Shown here piece after piece: positions 18,650 to 27,355 of a stretch of DNA of 53,002 nt (the stretch's first letter is position 1; each line of letters begins with the position of its first letter). The notes beneath the pieces were generated by a model. The model was not told where the DNA came from and did no database searches. It saw nothing but the letters and a program-made list of their open reading frames with translations. The translations under genes were made by a program, and so were the position numbers. Source of the stretch: Gammaproteobacteria bacterium (lineage in GTDB: Bacteria > Pseudomonadota > Gammaproteobacteria > Thiohalomonadales > Thiohalomonadaceae). The DNA is taken from the NCBI GenBank assembly GCA_003252455.1, contig QKED01000108.1:1-53002 (forward strand), given 5' to 3'.

Positions 18650-21172
18650 TCAACACCCATCCAAGAGCTCTTTCACACGTTTGAGATCGAAACGCTTGGC
18701 GGAGTTGAGCATCTCGGTCGCCTCTGCGGGGGTCTCCCCTGAGGCGACCAACTGGCCGAGGTACCGCTGTAGGTCGATGATGGCGCCTCGCTTCAGTATC
18801 TCGTGGAGTTGCTGGCGTTCTGCATCGTTGAAGGGGCGATGGATGGAGGAGGGGGGTGACTCCTCCACGTGTCGCAGCCAACTGAGGGGGAGTGCGTTCT
18901 CCAACACGGTCAATAGTTCGTTAAAGAGGATGGGCTTCACCAGATAGCCGTCATACCCGGCGTTGTGTGCACCCTCGACGTCGGCGGTGAAGGCAGAGGC
19001 GATGAAGATGGCTAGTCGCTCGCACTCGGGCTGTGTACGTAGTCTGCGTGCGGCTTCGAAACCATCTATCCCGCTCATGTGTAGGTCGAGGAAGAGCGCA
19101 TCAGGGCACTGCTCAGCCACACGTTCGAGGCACGCCTCGCCCGATTCTACTGCGTCCACGACAAAGCCGAGCGGTGCCAACAGTTCACGCAGGGTGTCCC
19201 GATTGGCCTCGACATCATCGACGATCAGCAGGTGAAAGGGCCCTTCACCCTGATGGCGCCGATAGCCGACCACTCGCTCGGCCTCGGTGACCTTGGGCGC
19301 CACCTCGTCGAGTTGTCGGCTGGGTGCCGGTAGGCGTAGGTGAAACGCTGTTCCCTGCCCGGGCTGTGAACGGACCTCAAGTGATCCGCCCATGGCGCTG
19401 GCCAGACGGCGGCTGATGGCAAGGCCCAGACCGGTCCCCTCCGTACGCTGGTTTAATGCACCGACCTGCACGAACGGTTCGAAGATGTGTGTCAGCTCTT
19501 CGGCCTGCATCCCCACGCCGGTATCGTTCACCTCGATGAGGAAGGCCTCGTCTTGGTAGGCCACATTCAGTGTGATCCCGCCTGTCTCGGTAAATTTCAC
19601 CGCATTGCCTAGCAGGTTGAGCAGAATCTGGCGCAGACGGATGTCATCTACACATACGGCCACGGGGAGCATGCCGAGCTGCTGTGTGTAGAGGAGCCCT
19701 TTGGCCTCGGCCCGTTGCTGGATCATGGCGTGCAACTGGTGAAAGAACGGCGCGGTCGGCCAACTGCGTGGGGTGGTGGTGAAGCGCCCGGCCTCGACCT
19801 TGGCCAGGTCCAATACGTCGTTGATGAGCGCTAGGAGATACTCGCCACTCTGGCGCAGCACGGTGACACGGTGCCGCTGCAGTTCGGGTAACTGCGGGTC
19901 GCGCTCCATCACTTGGGCAAAGCCGAGGATGGTGTTGAGTGGGGTGCGCAGCTCGTGGCTCATATTGGCGAGAAAGGCCGACTTGGCCTTGTTGGCACCC
20001 TCCGCTTGGTCGCGTGCTGCCTCCAACTCATGGGTGCGCTGCCGTACTTTCGCTTCTAGGGTGGTGTTCGCCTCCTGCAGTTCATGCCTGCGCACGACGA
20101 GGCGACGGGTCATGGTACCGAGCGCCTGCGCGAGGGCGCGGGTCTCGTGGATCGGGGTATCGATGCGGAAGCTGACCGACTCGTCTCCCTCCGACACGGC
20201 GCTGGCCAACTGGGCAAGCTGTTCGATCGGGCGACTGATGACGCTGGCAAGGCGGTAGAGCAGCAGGCTGGCAGTGACCAACATCAACAGACCGAAGAGC
20301 ATGAGGGCAAACTGCATCTCGCTGAGGGATTCGAGGGCGAGCGCCTTCGGCTGACGCAAGAGGATCTGCCATCCGAGATGGACGTGGGTATCCGATGTCA
20401 CTACCACTCGGCTGGTGAGGTAGGTGGCATCACTCCACGGGATAAGGCCGTAGTGGCCGCTGGGCGGTAGCCCGTCGGGGAGGGGGGAGTCTCCCATGTA
20501 TGCGAAGGGGTAGAGCAGGGTGCCGTTGGCATCGACGATAAACACCTCGACCCCCGCCTCTTGCGTCACCCGCGAGAGGGTCGAATGCAGGACTTCGGTT
20601 ACCCAGTCCCACTTGGCATGCGTCGCCACCACACCCCGTAACTCCCCGTCCGGCCCGTGAATCGGGGCGGCGAAATCGACGAAGCGCAATGGCTCACGCG
20701 CGTCGGTGACGTGGTGCAGCAGTTTGGCGAGTAGCACCGCCTCGTGTACATCACCTACATAGGGGCCCTGTCGTCCGGCGCTATACCACGGGCGGGCCGA
20801 GACACTGTTGCCCTCCAGTATCCCCCCGGCGCTGGAGCGTACGATCCCCTCGCTGTCGGTGACACCGACCCAGGCGTAGAAGCGGTAGGTCTCCTTGATC
20901 TGGTCGAGGCGATGGCGCACCTCGGGGCTATCGAGCGGTTCGTACACCAGTGAAGGGGATTGGCTGAGCAGGATCACCTCGCGTTCACGCTCGCTCAAGG
21001 TGTCACCGAGGCGGTTGGCCATGGCGGTGGCGAGGGAGAGGAGGGCGTCGCCACTGGCGCGGGTCAGGCGGGTGGTGGCGAGGTGGTCGACGTACCAGAA
21101 GCCAGCGCAACCGACCACGAGCGCAAGGCTACCGAAGGTGAGGGTCAAGCGACTCTTGAAGTTCGAGGTCAT
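18650..21172 (-). CDS. Hybrid sensor histidine kinase with C-terminal receiver
   Basis: 840 residues. A first membrane helix (about 10-30) and a second (about 283-305) flank a dCache-type sensor (RFYAWVGVTDSEGIVRSS, ISARPWYSA-like segment). A HAMP domain (about 305-360), a short coiled coil, the HisKA domain with His406 in FLANMSHELRTPLNT, and the ATPase domain (NLLGNAVKFTETGG, NDTGVGM, GTGLGLAIS) follow. A receiver domain (about 660-780) has the phospho-acceptor Asp696 in LFLDLHMSG and a conserved Lys in YLVKPI. A helical tail of about 60 residues ends the chain. No response-regulator output gene is adjacent. Confidence 0.92.
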   Translation of the reverse strand: MTSNFKSRLTLTFGSLALVVGCAGFWYVDHLATTRLTRASGDALLSLATAMANRLGDTLSEREREVILLSQSPSLVYEPLDSPEVRHRLDQIKETYRFYAWVGVTDSEGIVRSSAGGILEGNSVSARPWYSAGRQGPYVGDVHEAVLLAKLLHHVTDAREPLRFVDFAAPIHGPDGELRGVVATHAKWDWVTEVLHSTLSRVTQEAGVEVFIVDANGTLLYPFAYMGDSPLPDGLPPSGHYGLIPWSDATYLTSRVVVTSDTHVHLGWQILLRQPKALALESLSEMQFALMLFGLLMLVTASLLLYRLASVISRPIEQLAQLASAVSEGDESVSFRIDTPIHETRALAQALGTMTRRLVVRRHELQEANTTLEAKVRQRTHELEAARDQAEGANKAKSAFLANMSHELRTPLNTILGFAQVMERDPQLPELQRHRVTVLRQSGEYLLALINDVLDLAKVEAGRFTTTPRSWPTAPFFHQLHAMIQQRAEAKGLLYTQQLGMLPVAVCVDDIRLRQILLNLLGNAVKFTETGGITLNVAYQDEAFLIEVNDTGVGMQAEELTHIFEPFVQVGALNQRTEGTGLGLAISRRLASAMGGSLEVRSQPGQGTAFHLRLPAPSRQLDEVAPKVTEAERVVGYRRHQGEGPFHLLIVDDVEANRDTLRELLAPLGFVVDAVESGEACLERVAEQCPDALFLDLHMSGIDGFEAARRLRTQPECERLAIFIASAFTADVEGAHNAGYDGYLVKPILFNELLTVLENALPLSWLRHVEESPPSSIHRPFNDAERQQLHEILKRGAIIDLQRYLGQLVASGETPAEATEMLNSAKRFDLKRVKELLDGC

Positions 21173-21285
21173 GGGCGCATCAACGTCGGATAGTGGTGGT
21201 AACTGCCGATAATCTCACTGAAATTTTGGGCCACTGCAACCCATCGTGAGGGCAAGGAGTGGGCGGGCTTCAACTGCTCGAAGGC

Positions 21286-21325
21286 AAAAAAATACCCCCA
21301 TCCGCAGGGCGGCTGGGGGTATTTA
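21286..21325 (-). terminator. Rho-independent terminator after the RND pump operon
   Basis: ATACCCCCA (21292-21300) and TGGGGGTAT (21314-21322) form a stem followed on the minus strand by a run of T, 30 bases past the stop of the permease gene. Confidence 0.85.
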
Positions 21326-21354
21326 GGGGCGGGCGCTAGGCCGCGTCTTGCGCG

Positions 21355-24300
21355 CTAGGCCTCCTTCTTGCCGAAGTAGGTCATGATCAGCACGAAGAAG
21401 AGGGGTACGAACAGGAGGCCGAGGATGGTGGCGGCGAGCATGCCACCGAGCACGCCGGTACCGATGGCGTTCTGGCTACCCGAACCCGCACCGTGGCTGA
21501 GGGCCAGGGGAAGAACGCCGAAGCCGAAGGCGAGCGAGGTCATGATGATGGGGCGTAGACGCATGCGTGCACCCTCCTTCACCGCCTCGAACATCTCGTG
21601 ACCCTCTTCGAGCTTGTGTTTGGCGAACTCTACGATGAGGATGGCGTTCTTCGAGGCCAGACCGATGGTGGTGAGCAGCCCGACCTGGAAGTAGATATCG
21701 TTGGGTAGCCCACGCAGGGTGGCGGCGAGCAGGGCGCCGAGGACACCGAGCGGGATCACCATCAGCACCGAGAAGGGGATGGCCCAACTCTCGTACAGCG
21801 CGGCCAGGGCAAGGAAGACCACCAGGATGGAGAGTACGTAGAGCAGTGGTGCCTGTGAGCCGGCGAGGCGCTCCTCGTAGGAGAGGCCACTCCAGGTCAA
21901 GTCGACGCCCGCAGGGAGTTTTGCGACGATCTCCTCTACCGCCTTCATCGCCTCACCGGAACTGACGCCGGGGGCCGCCATACCGGCCATCTGCATGGCG
22001 GGCAGGCCGTTGTAGCGCTCCAGGCGCGGTGAGCCCATGCCCCAGTCGATGTTGGCGACCGAGGAGAGGGGGACCATCTCGTTGTTGCTGTTGCGCACGT
22101 ACCAGGTGTAGATGTCCTCCGGCTGCATGCGGAACGGAGCGTCGGCCTGCAGGTAGACGCGCTTGACACGCCCCTCGTGGATGAAGTCGTCGATGTAGGC
22201 GCCGCCCCAGGCGGTGGCGAGCACACCGTTTACCGCTGCCGTCGAGATGCCATAGGCGGCGGCGCGGGCCGGGTCGATGTCGACATCCAACTGCGGGGTG
22301 TCGTCGAGGCCATTGGGGCGTACCGCCATCAGGCGCTTATCTTGGCTGGCGAGGCCGAGGAACTGATTGCGCGCGGCCATCAGTTTATCGTGACCGAGGC
22401 CGGCGCCGTCCTGCAGGTAGAGGTCGAAGCCGTTGGCGTTGCCCAGCTCCAATACCGCGGGCGGGGCGAAGGCGAAGGCGCGGGCATCACGCACCTGGGT
22501 CATCATCATGCCCATTGCGCGACCGGCGACCGCCTTGACCCCCAGATCCGGGCTCTGGCGCTCGTCCCAGTGCTTGAGGCGGACGAAGGCGATGGCCATG
22601 TTCTGCCCGCGACCGGAGAAGCTGAATCCGGCCACCGCCACCATCTGCTCCACGGCAGGGTCGTTGAGGAAGTGCTGCTCCACCTGCTCGATCACCTCCA
22701 TGGTGCGCTCGCGTGTGGCCCCAGCGGGGAGGTTGATGGAGCTGATGAGGATGCCCTGATCCTCGTCGGGTAGGAAGGCGCTCGGCATGTTCACGAACAG
22801 GTGGCCCACACCGCCGACGATGAGCAGGTAGACCAACATGAAGATGACGCGGTGCTTGAGGATACCCCCGACACTGGTGCGATAGCCGTGTGAGGTGGCG
22901 TTGAAGGCGCGGTTGAACCAGCCGAACGGCCCCTTGACGCTCTGTTCGGCGTCGCGTGCGCGCAGCAGGGTGGCGCAGAGGGCCGGGGTGAGGGTCAGCG
23001 CCACCAGCACCGAGAGGACCATGGCCGAGACGATGGTAATGGAGAACTGACGGTAGATGACGCCGGTGGAGCCGCCGAAGAAGGCCATGGGCACGAAGAC
23101 CGCCGAGAGCACCAAGGCGATGCCGATCAAGGCGCCGGTGATCTGCTGCATGGAGCGGCGTGTCGCCTCTTTGGGCGAGAGTCCCTCCTCGTGCATCACA
23201 CGCTCGACGTTCTCCACCACCACGATGGCGTCGTCCACCAACAGGCCGATGGCCAGCACCATGGCGAACATGGTCAGGGTGTTGATGGAGTAACCGAAGG
23301 TGTAGAGGATGGCCAGGGTGCCGAGGAGCACGACGGGCACGGCGATGGTCGGGATCAGGGTGGCGCGGAAGTGCTGCAGGAAGAGGAAGATGACCAGGAA
23401 CACCAGCACCACAGCCTCGCCCAGGGTCTTCAACACCTCGGTGATGGCAATGCGCACGAAGGGGGTTGTGTCGTAGGGGAAGGCCGTCTCGACCCCGGCG
23501 GGGAAGAGCTTCGAGAGCTCGTCCAGACGTTTGTGGATGCGGTCGGTAGTCTCCAGGGCGTTGGCGCCACTGGCCAATCGGATGGCCATGGCGGCGGCGG
23601 GGCGGCCGTTGTAGCGGGCCATCACCTGGTAGGTTTCGTTGCCGAGTTCGATGCGCGCCACGTCACGTAGACGCACCTCGCCCCCGTTCTCGGTGCCACG
23701 CAAGAGGATCTCACCGAACTCGTCGGCGCTGCGTAGACGGCTCTGTACGCTGACGGTGACGTTGAGGGTCTGCCCCTCGACGCTCGGCAGGGCACCGAGC
23801 TGCCCGGCGGAGACCTGCGCGTTCTGCGCCTGCACAGCGCTCACTACATCGCTCGGGACCAGACCGAACTGGGCCATCTTGAGCGGATTGAGCCAGATAC
23901 GCATGGCGTATTGGGAGGAGAAGACGGTGACCTCGCCGACGCCGGGGACGCGGGAGATGGGGTCCTGCATGCGGCTGACCATATAGTCACCGAGGTCGGC
24001 CACATCGAGGGCACCATCCTTCGACACCAGCGCCACCACCATGAGGAAGTTGCGCACCGACTTGGCCACCTGTAGTCCCTGCTGTTGCACCGCGGTGGGC
24101 AGGGAGGGGATGGCCAGCTGCAGCTTGTTTTGCACCTGCATCTGCGCCACGTCGGGATCGATGTCGTTGTTGAAGGTGAGGCTGACGGTCACCAAACCGG
24201 TGGACTCACTGGTGGAGGAGATGTAGCGCAGGCCGTCGAGGCCCTGCATCTTCTGCTCGATCACCTGCGCCACCGACTCTTCGACAGCCTGTGCCGAGGC

Positions 24301-24453
24301 GCCGGGGTAGGTGGCGGTGATACTGATCTGCGGCGGGGCGATTGCCGGGTATTGGCTCACCGGCAGGCTGCGCATGGAGAGCGCACCTGCCAACATGATG
24401 AGTACCGCGATGACCCAGGCAAAGATGGGCCGGTCGATAAAGAACGTGGCCAT
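21355..24453 (-). CDS. RND multidrug efflux permease (AcrB/MexB type)
   Basis: 1032 residues, the standard length of HAE1 permeases. The N-terminus [23 protein letters not shown], the proton-relay aspartates in [20 protein letters not shown], and the C-terminal [19 protein letters not shown] are characteristic. It forms the trimeric inner-membrane pump that exports drugs, detergents or bile-type compounds using the proton gradient. The adaptor gene lies 15 bases upstream. No outer-membrane channel is encoded in the window, so the pump probably uses a TolC-type protein from elsewhere. Confidence 0.96.
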   Translation of the reverse strand: MATFFIDRPIFAWVIAVLIMLAGALSMRSLPVSQYPAIAPPQISITATYPGASAQAVEESVAQVIEQKMQGLDGLRYISSTSESTGLVTVSLTFNNDIDPDVAQMQVQNKLQLAIPSLPTAVQQQGLQVAKSVRNFLMVVALVSKDGALDVADLGDYMVSRMQDPISRVPGVGEVTVFSSQYAMRIWLNPLKMAQFGLVPSDVVSAVQAQNAQVSAGQLGALPSVEGQTLNVTVSVQSRLRSADEFGEILLRGTENGGEVRLRDVARIELGNETYQVMARYNGRPAAAMAIRLASGANALETTDRIHKRLDELSKLFPAGVETAFPYDTTPFVRIAITEVLKTLGEAVVLVFLVIFLFLQHFRATLIPTIAVPVVLLGTLAILYTFGYSINTLTMFAMVLAIGLLVDDAIVVVENVERVMHEEGLSPKEATRRSMQQITGALIGIALVLSAVFVPMAFFGGSTGVIYRQFSITIVSAMVLSVLVALTLTPALCATLLRARDAEQSVKGPFGWFNRAFNATSHGYRTSVGGILKHRVIFMLVYLLIVGGVGHLFVNMPSAFLPDEDQGILISSINLPAGATRERTMEVIEQVEQHFLNDPAVEQMVAVAGFSFSGRGQNMAIAFVRLKHWDERQSPDLGVKAVAGRAMGMMMTQVRDARAFAFAPPAVLELGNANGFDLYLQDGAGLGHDKLMAARNQFLGLASQDKRLMAVRPNGLDDTPQLDVDIDPARAAAYGISTAAVNGVLATAWGGAYIDDFIHEGRVKRVYLQADAPFRMQPEDIYTWYVRNSNNEMVPLSSVANIDWGMGSPRLERYNGLPAMQMAGMAAPGVSSGEAMKAVEEIVAKLPAGVDLTWSGLSYEERLAGSQAPLLYVLSILVVFLALAALYESWAIPFSVLMVIPLGVLGALLAATLRGLPNDIYFQVGLLTTIGLASKNAILIVEFAKHKLEEGHEMFEAVKEGARMRLRPIIMTSLAFGFGVLPLALSHGAGSGSQNAIGTGVLGGMLAATILGLLFVPLFFVLIMTYFGKKEA

Positions 24454-24468
24454 GGTGTGCTGCTCCCG

Positions 24469-25599
24469 TTACTGCTGCGCGGAGGCGGCGAAGGGCACGG
24501 TGTGCACCTCGGCCCCCGGGCGCACCTTCTGCAGCCCCTCGACGATCACCTGGTCGCCGGGGGTCAGGCCGTCACGCACGACCCATTGGTTGTCGACACT
24601 GCGGCCCAGCTTGATCGGGCGCGGGGCGACCTTACCCTCGGCGTCGACCACCATCACACTGGCCTGACCCTTGGCGTCGTGGGTCACCGACTGCTGCGGC
24701 ACCAGTACTGCATCGATCTCCCCCTCGCTCACCTGGGCGGTGACGAACATACCCGGTAACAGCATGCCATCGGGGTTGGGGAAGAGGGCACGCAGGGTCA
24801 CGGTACCGGTGCTCTCGTCGACACTCGGCTCGCTGAACTGCAGCTCGCCCTGATGGGGATAGGGGGTGCCATCTTCCAGGGTCAGGTTGACCTTGGCGCC
24901 CACCAGGTTGCCGTGGCTGTTGCGCAGCATGCGCAGGCGCTCGGCGGTGGATTGGCTCAGGTCGATGTAGATGGGGTCGAGCTGCTGCACTGTGGTCAGG
25001 GCGTCGTCTTGATTGGCGGTCACCAGTGCACCGGCGGTCACCTGCGAGCGGCCCACACGTCCGGTAATGGGCGAGGTGACACTGGTGTAATCGAGGCTGA
25101 TCTTGGCGCTACGCAAGGCCGCCTTGGCCACCTCCACGTCGGCGCGAGCCTCGGCCAGGGCGGCCTTGGCGTCGTCGTAGGTCTCTTGGCTGATCGCCTT
25201 GGTCTTCACCAGTGGTGCGTAGCGCTCCGCCTTCATGCGCGCGGTGTCGTAGCTCGCTTCGCTGCGGGCCAGGGCGGCCCTGGCGCTGTCGTAGGCGGCC
25301 TGATAGACGGCGGCGTCGATACGATAGAGCACCTCACCGGCCTGGATCAGGCTCCCTTCGGTGAACAGACGCTCTTCGATGATGCCGTTCACTCGGGGGC
25401 GCACCTCGGCCACCCGGTAGGCGGTGGTGCGCCCATTGAGCTGGCTATGGGTGGCGAGCGGTGCTTTGGCCACGGTGATCACCGAGACCTCGGTGGGGGG
25501 CATGGCGCCGGGGGCTCCCGCTGCGCTGGCCCCAGGGGAGGCCAATACGATGAGGAGTGCGATGAGCGGGGCTCGACAAAAGTGCGGTTGGCCGGGCAT
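24469..25599 (-). CDS. RND efflux periplasmic adaptor (AcrA/MexA type)
   Basis: 376 residues with a signal peptide (about 1-27). Unlike AcrA, there is no lipobox cysteine at the cleavage site, so it may be a soluble rather than lipid-anchored adaptor. The lipoyl/barrel motifs RPRVNGIIEERLFTEGSLIQAG and SPITGRVGRSQVTAGALV flank a long alpha-hairpin, as usual. It is the first gene of the pump operon. Confidence 0.95.
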   Translation of the reverse strand: MPGQPHFCRAPLIALLIVLASPGASAAGAPGAMPPTEVSVITVAKAPLATHSQLNGRTTAYRVAEVRPRVNGIIEERLFTEGSLIQAGEVLYRIDAAVYQAAYDSARAALARSEASYDTARMKAERYAPLVKTKAISQETYDDAKAALAEARADVEVAKAALRSAKISLDYTSVTSPITGRVGRSQVTAGALVTANQDDALTTVQQLDPIYIDLSQSTAERLRMLRNSHGNLVGAKVNLTLEDGTPYPHQGELQFSEPSVDESTGTVTLRALFPNPDGMLLPGMFVTAQVSEGEIDAVLVPQQSVTHDAKGQASVMVVDAEGKVAPRPIKLGRSVDNQWVVRDGLTPGDQVIVEGLQKVRPGAEVHTVPFAASAQQ

Positions 25600-25632
25600 G
25601 GGAAGTTCCTGAATTTACGGTGCAATATAGGA

Positions 25633-25650
25633 CTAGAATGATTATTCTAG
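25633..25650. promoter_or_regulatory. Palindromic operator between the pump and its TetR regulator
   Basis: CTAGAAT-gatt-ATTCTAG, a perfect 7-bp inverted repeat, lies in the 140-bp divergent gap. A near-copy of the right half (aatctagg at about 25662) follows, which may be a second site. The gap is clearly AT-richer than its surroundings. TetR-type repressors bind such palindromes over the promoters they control. Confidence 0.7.
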
Positions 25651-25739
25651 AATAGCTGTTCAATCTAGGATTAGAGTCTGCTAATGTCAACCCGCCAAGG
25701 CCCTGAAGGGCAACTTCCTGACACTACGAGAAGCATCTT

Positions 25740-26345
25740 TTGACCTCGAACCCAGATTCGAACCCCTGCAGTCGTGCCGAGCTACGTCGTCGGCAGATCC
25801 TCGACGCCTCGGCGCACTGTTTTCGCCGATATGGCTTTCATGCCGCGAGCATCGCCAAGATCTCCCGCGAGGCCGGTATGAGCCCCGGGCATATCTACCA
25901 CTTCTTTGAGAACAAAGAGGCGATCATCGCCGCCATCGTCGAGGAGCGGGTCGCGGAGAGTATCGCCACCATCGATGCCCTTGCCGTCATTGGCGAGTTC
26001 CAGGAGCGGCTCCTCGCCGGTATCAGCGAGGCGATCATGCGCCGTACCGAGCCGAGCTTCTCCGCCCTCTGGCTGGAGGTGACCAGCGAGGCAGCGCGCA
26101 ATCCGGCCGTCGCCGCCATCGTGCAGAAGGCCGATATCCGCATGCGTCAGCGGGTAACCGATCTGGTGCTCGAAGTACGCAGGGAGCTGGGCTGTCAATC
26201 AGACTACCCGGCGGAGTATACCGCGCAGGCGATCATGAGCCTCTTCGAGGGGGTGGTGAGTCGGGTGGTACAGTACCCCGAGTGTGACCGCGCACAGTTG
26301 ATTGCCCTGGTGCGGGTGGCGCTGCTCGCGCTCTTTTCAGCTTAG
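25740..26345 (+). CDS. TetR/AcrR-family transcriptional repressor
   Basis: 201 residues. The N-terminal helix-turn-helix is clear (RRQILDASAHCFRRYGFHAA, then ISREAGMSPGHIYHFFENKEAI), followed by a helical ligand-binding domain. The only suitable initiation codon I see is a TTG at 25740; the first in-frame ATG falls inside the DNA-binding domain. It is divergent from the RND pump and most likely represses it through the palindrome in the gap. Confidence 0.9.
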   Translation: MTSNPDSNPCSRAELRRRQILDASAHCFRRYGFHAASIAKISREAGMSPGHIYHFFENKEAIIAAIVEERVAESIATIDALAVIGEFQERLLAGISEAIMRRTEPSFSALWLEVTSEAARNPAVAAIVQKADIRMRQRVTDLVLEVRRELGCQSDYPAEYTAQAIMSLFEGVVSRVVQYPECDRAQLIALVRVALLALFSA

Positions 26346-26498
26346 TAGTGTAGATCGCCCAATCAACGCCAGGGGGCTACGAGCAGTGCCCAGGTAACCT
26401 CCGGCGCGTGGGTGACGAGGATGCAGATGCCAGAGAGGCAACCACGGATGCGCCAAGGGAGCTGCGCAAGTACAAGGTGTATTTAGCGCAGAGGGGCG

Positions 26499-26532
26499 AA
26501 AAAAAAAGCGCTTATCTCTAAGCGCTTTTTCT
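26499..26532 (-). terminator. Rho-independent terminator after tRNA-Cys
   Basis: A-run plus AAGCGCTTA / TAAGCGCTT stem with a TCTC loop and flanking T-run, directly downstream of tRNA-Cys. It may also serve the rightward TetR gene. Nothing else is recognisable in 26346-26498. Confidence 0.85.
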
Positions 26533-26535
26533 ATT

Positions 26536-26609
26536 TGGAGGCTGGACCCGGAATCGAACCGAGGTCAACGGCTTTGCAGGCCGCTGCATAACCACTCTGC
26601 CATCCAGCC
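26536..26609 (-). tRNA. tRNA-Cys (anticodon GCA)
   Basis: 74 nt including an encoded CCA end. Acceptor arms GGCTGGA/TCCAGCC pair, the anticodon loop reads CTGCAAA, and the T-arm contains GGTTCGATTCC. The D-loop region GGTTATGCAGC is typical of tRNA-Cys. Confidence 0.95.
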
Positions 26610-26642
26610 AGATGACGATCCCTTGGGGAGTTCCCCGAGAGA

Positions 26643-26666
26643 AAAAGCCCCGGATGACCGAGGCTT
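26643..26666 (-). terminator. Terminator-like hairpin between tRNA-Gly and tRNA-Cys
   Basis: On the minus strand AAAGCCTCGG-TCAT-CCGGGGCTTTTT forms a hairpin ending in T residues, 10 bases after tRNA-Gly. If active, tRNA-Cys would need its own promoter or depend on read-through. Confidence 0.6.
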
Positions 26667-26674
26667 TCAGAATT

Positions 26675-26750
26675 TGGAGCGGGAAACGAGATTCGAACTC
26701 GCGACCCCAACCTTGGCAAGGTTGTGCTCTACCAACTGAGCTATTCCCGC
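26675..26750 (-). tRNA. tRNA-Gly (anticodon GCC)
   Basis: 76 nt with encoded CCA. Acceptor GCGGGAA pairs with TTCCCGC, the anticodon loop reads TTGCCAA, and the T-loop is GTTCGAATC. A strong promoter lies just upstream. Confidence 0.97.
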
Positions 26751-26765
26751 TGAACTTGGTGCGGC

Positions 26766-26793
26766 ATTATAGGGAATCTTTCGCACCTGTCAA
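26766..26793 (-). promoter_or_regulatory. Sigma-70 promoter of tRNA-Gly
   Basis: Minus-strand TTGACA (26788-26793), 16-base spacer, TATAAT (26766-26771): both hexamers are perfect. A GC-rich discriminator (GCCGCACC) follows, as in promoters under stringent control. Confidence 0.85.
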
Positions 26794-26806
26794 GCTATTT
26801 TCTGCT

Positions 26807-27355
26807 CTATTTAAAGACCATCTCGTAGTAGGTCTTCTCCAGCTCCTGCTTGTGGCTCAACTCCTCGCGGGCCAGGAAGGTGAAGAGGTCGTGCAGGGAG
26901 CCCTTGGGGGTGACCAGAGAGAGCGCCTCGTACTGTTCCATCGCCACCTGCTCACGGCTGAGGGCGTACTGCAGCATTGTCTGGTCATCGGGCTGATCGG
27001 GGAGCACAGGCTGCTGGATGTAGTCGGAGAACTTGTGGTCACTGGGGGGGACCTCGACCCGCTCGCGTAGCACATCGATCAACTCAGGGTGGCTGGCCAG
27101 CTCGGCGAGCATGCGCCGGTGCTCCTCCTCTTCCTCGGCCAGTGAGACCACCAGCTCGCGCAATGGCTTGCTCACCTGCTCGATCTTGCCTTGATAGAAG
27201 TCTCGGGCGGTGGTCTCGAACTGGATCGCGGCGCTGAGGATCTCGCCCAGACTCTTCATCTCACGCAGGTCGTCGAAGGTGAGATGCACCTCGGAGCGGG
27301 CTTCGAGATCGCGGCTGTCCTCGCCGGAGGCGATGTCATCGACCTGATGGTTCAT
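26807..27355 (-). CDS. Rubrerythrin/ferritin-like diiron protein
   Basis: 182 residues. A four-helix ferritin-like fold is suggested by two ExxH motifs (Glu76-His79 and Glu165-His168) with matching carboxylates at Glu47 and about Glu135/Glu140. There is no C-terminal rubredoxin CxxC domain, so it would need an external electron donor. Members act in peroxide or oxygen reduction or in iron handling. Its ATG overlaps the stop of the upstream oxidoreductase (ATGA), making it the last gene of the MBX-like operon. A protective role for that complex's iron-sulfur centres is my inference. Confidence 0.85.
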   Translation of the reverse strand: MNHQVDDIASGEDSRDLEARSEVHLTFDDLREMKSLGEILSAAIQFETTARDFYQGKIEQVSKPLRELVVSLAEEEEEHRRMLAELASHPELIDVLRERVEVPPSDHKFSDYIQQPVLPDQPDDQTMLQYALSREQVAMEQYEALSLVTPKGSLHDLFTFLAREELSHKQELEKTYYEMVFK

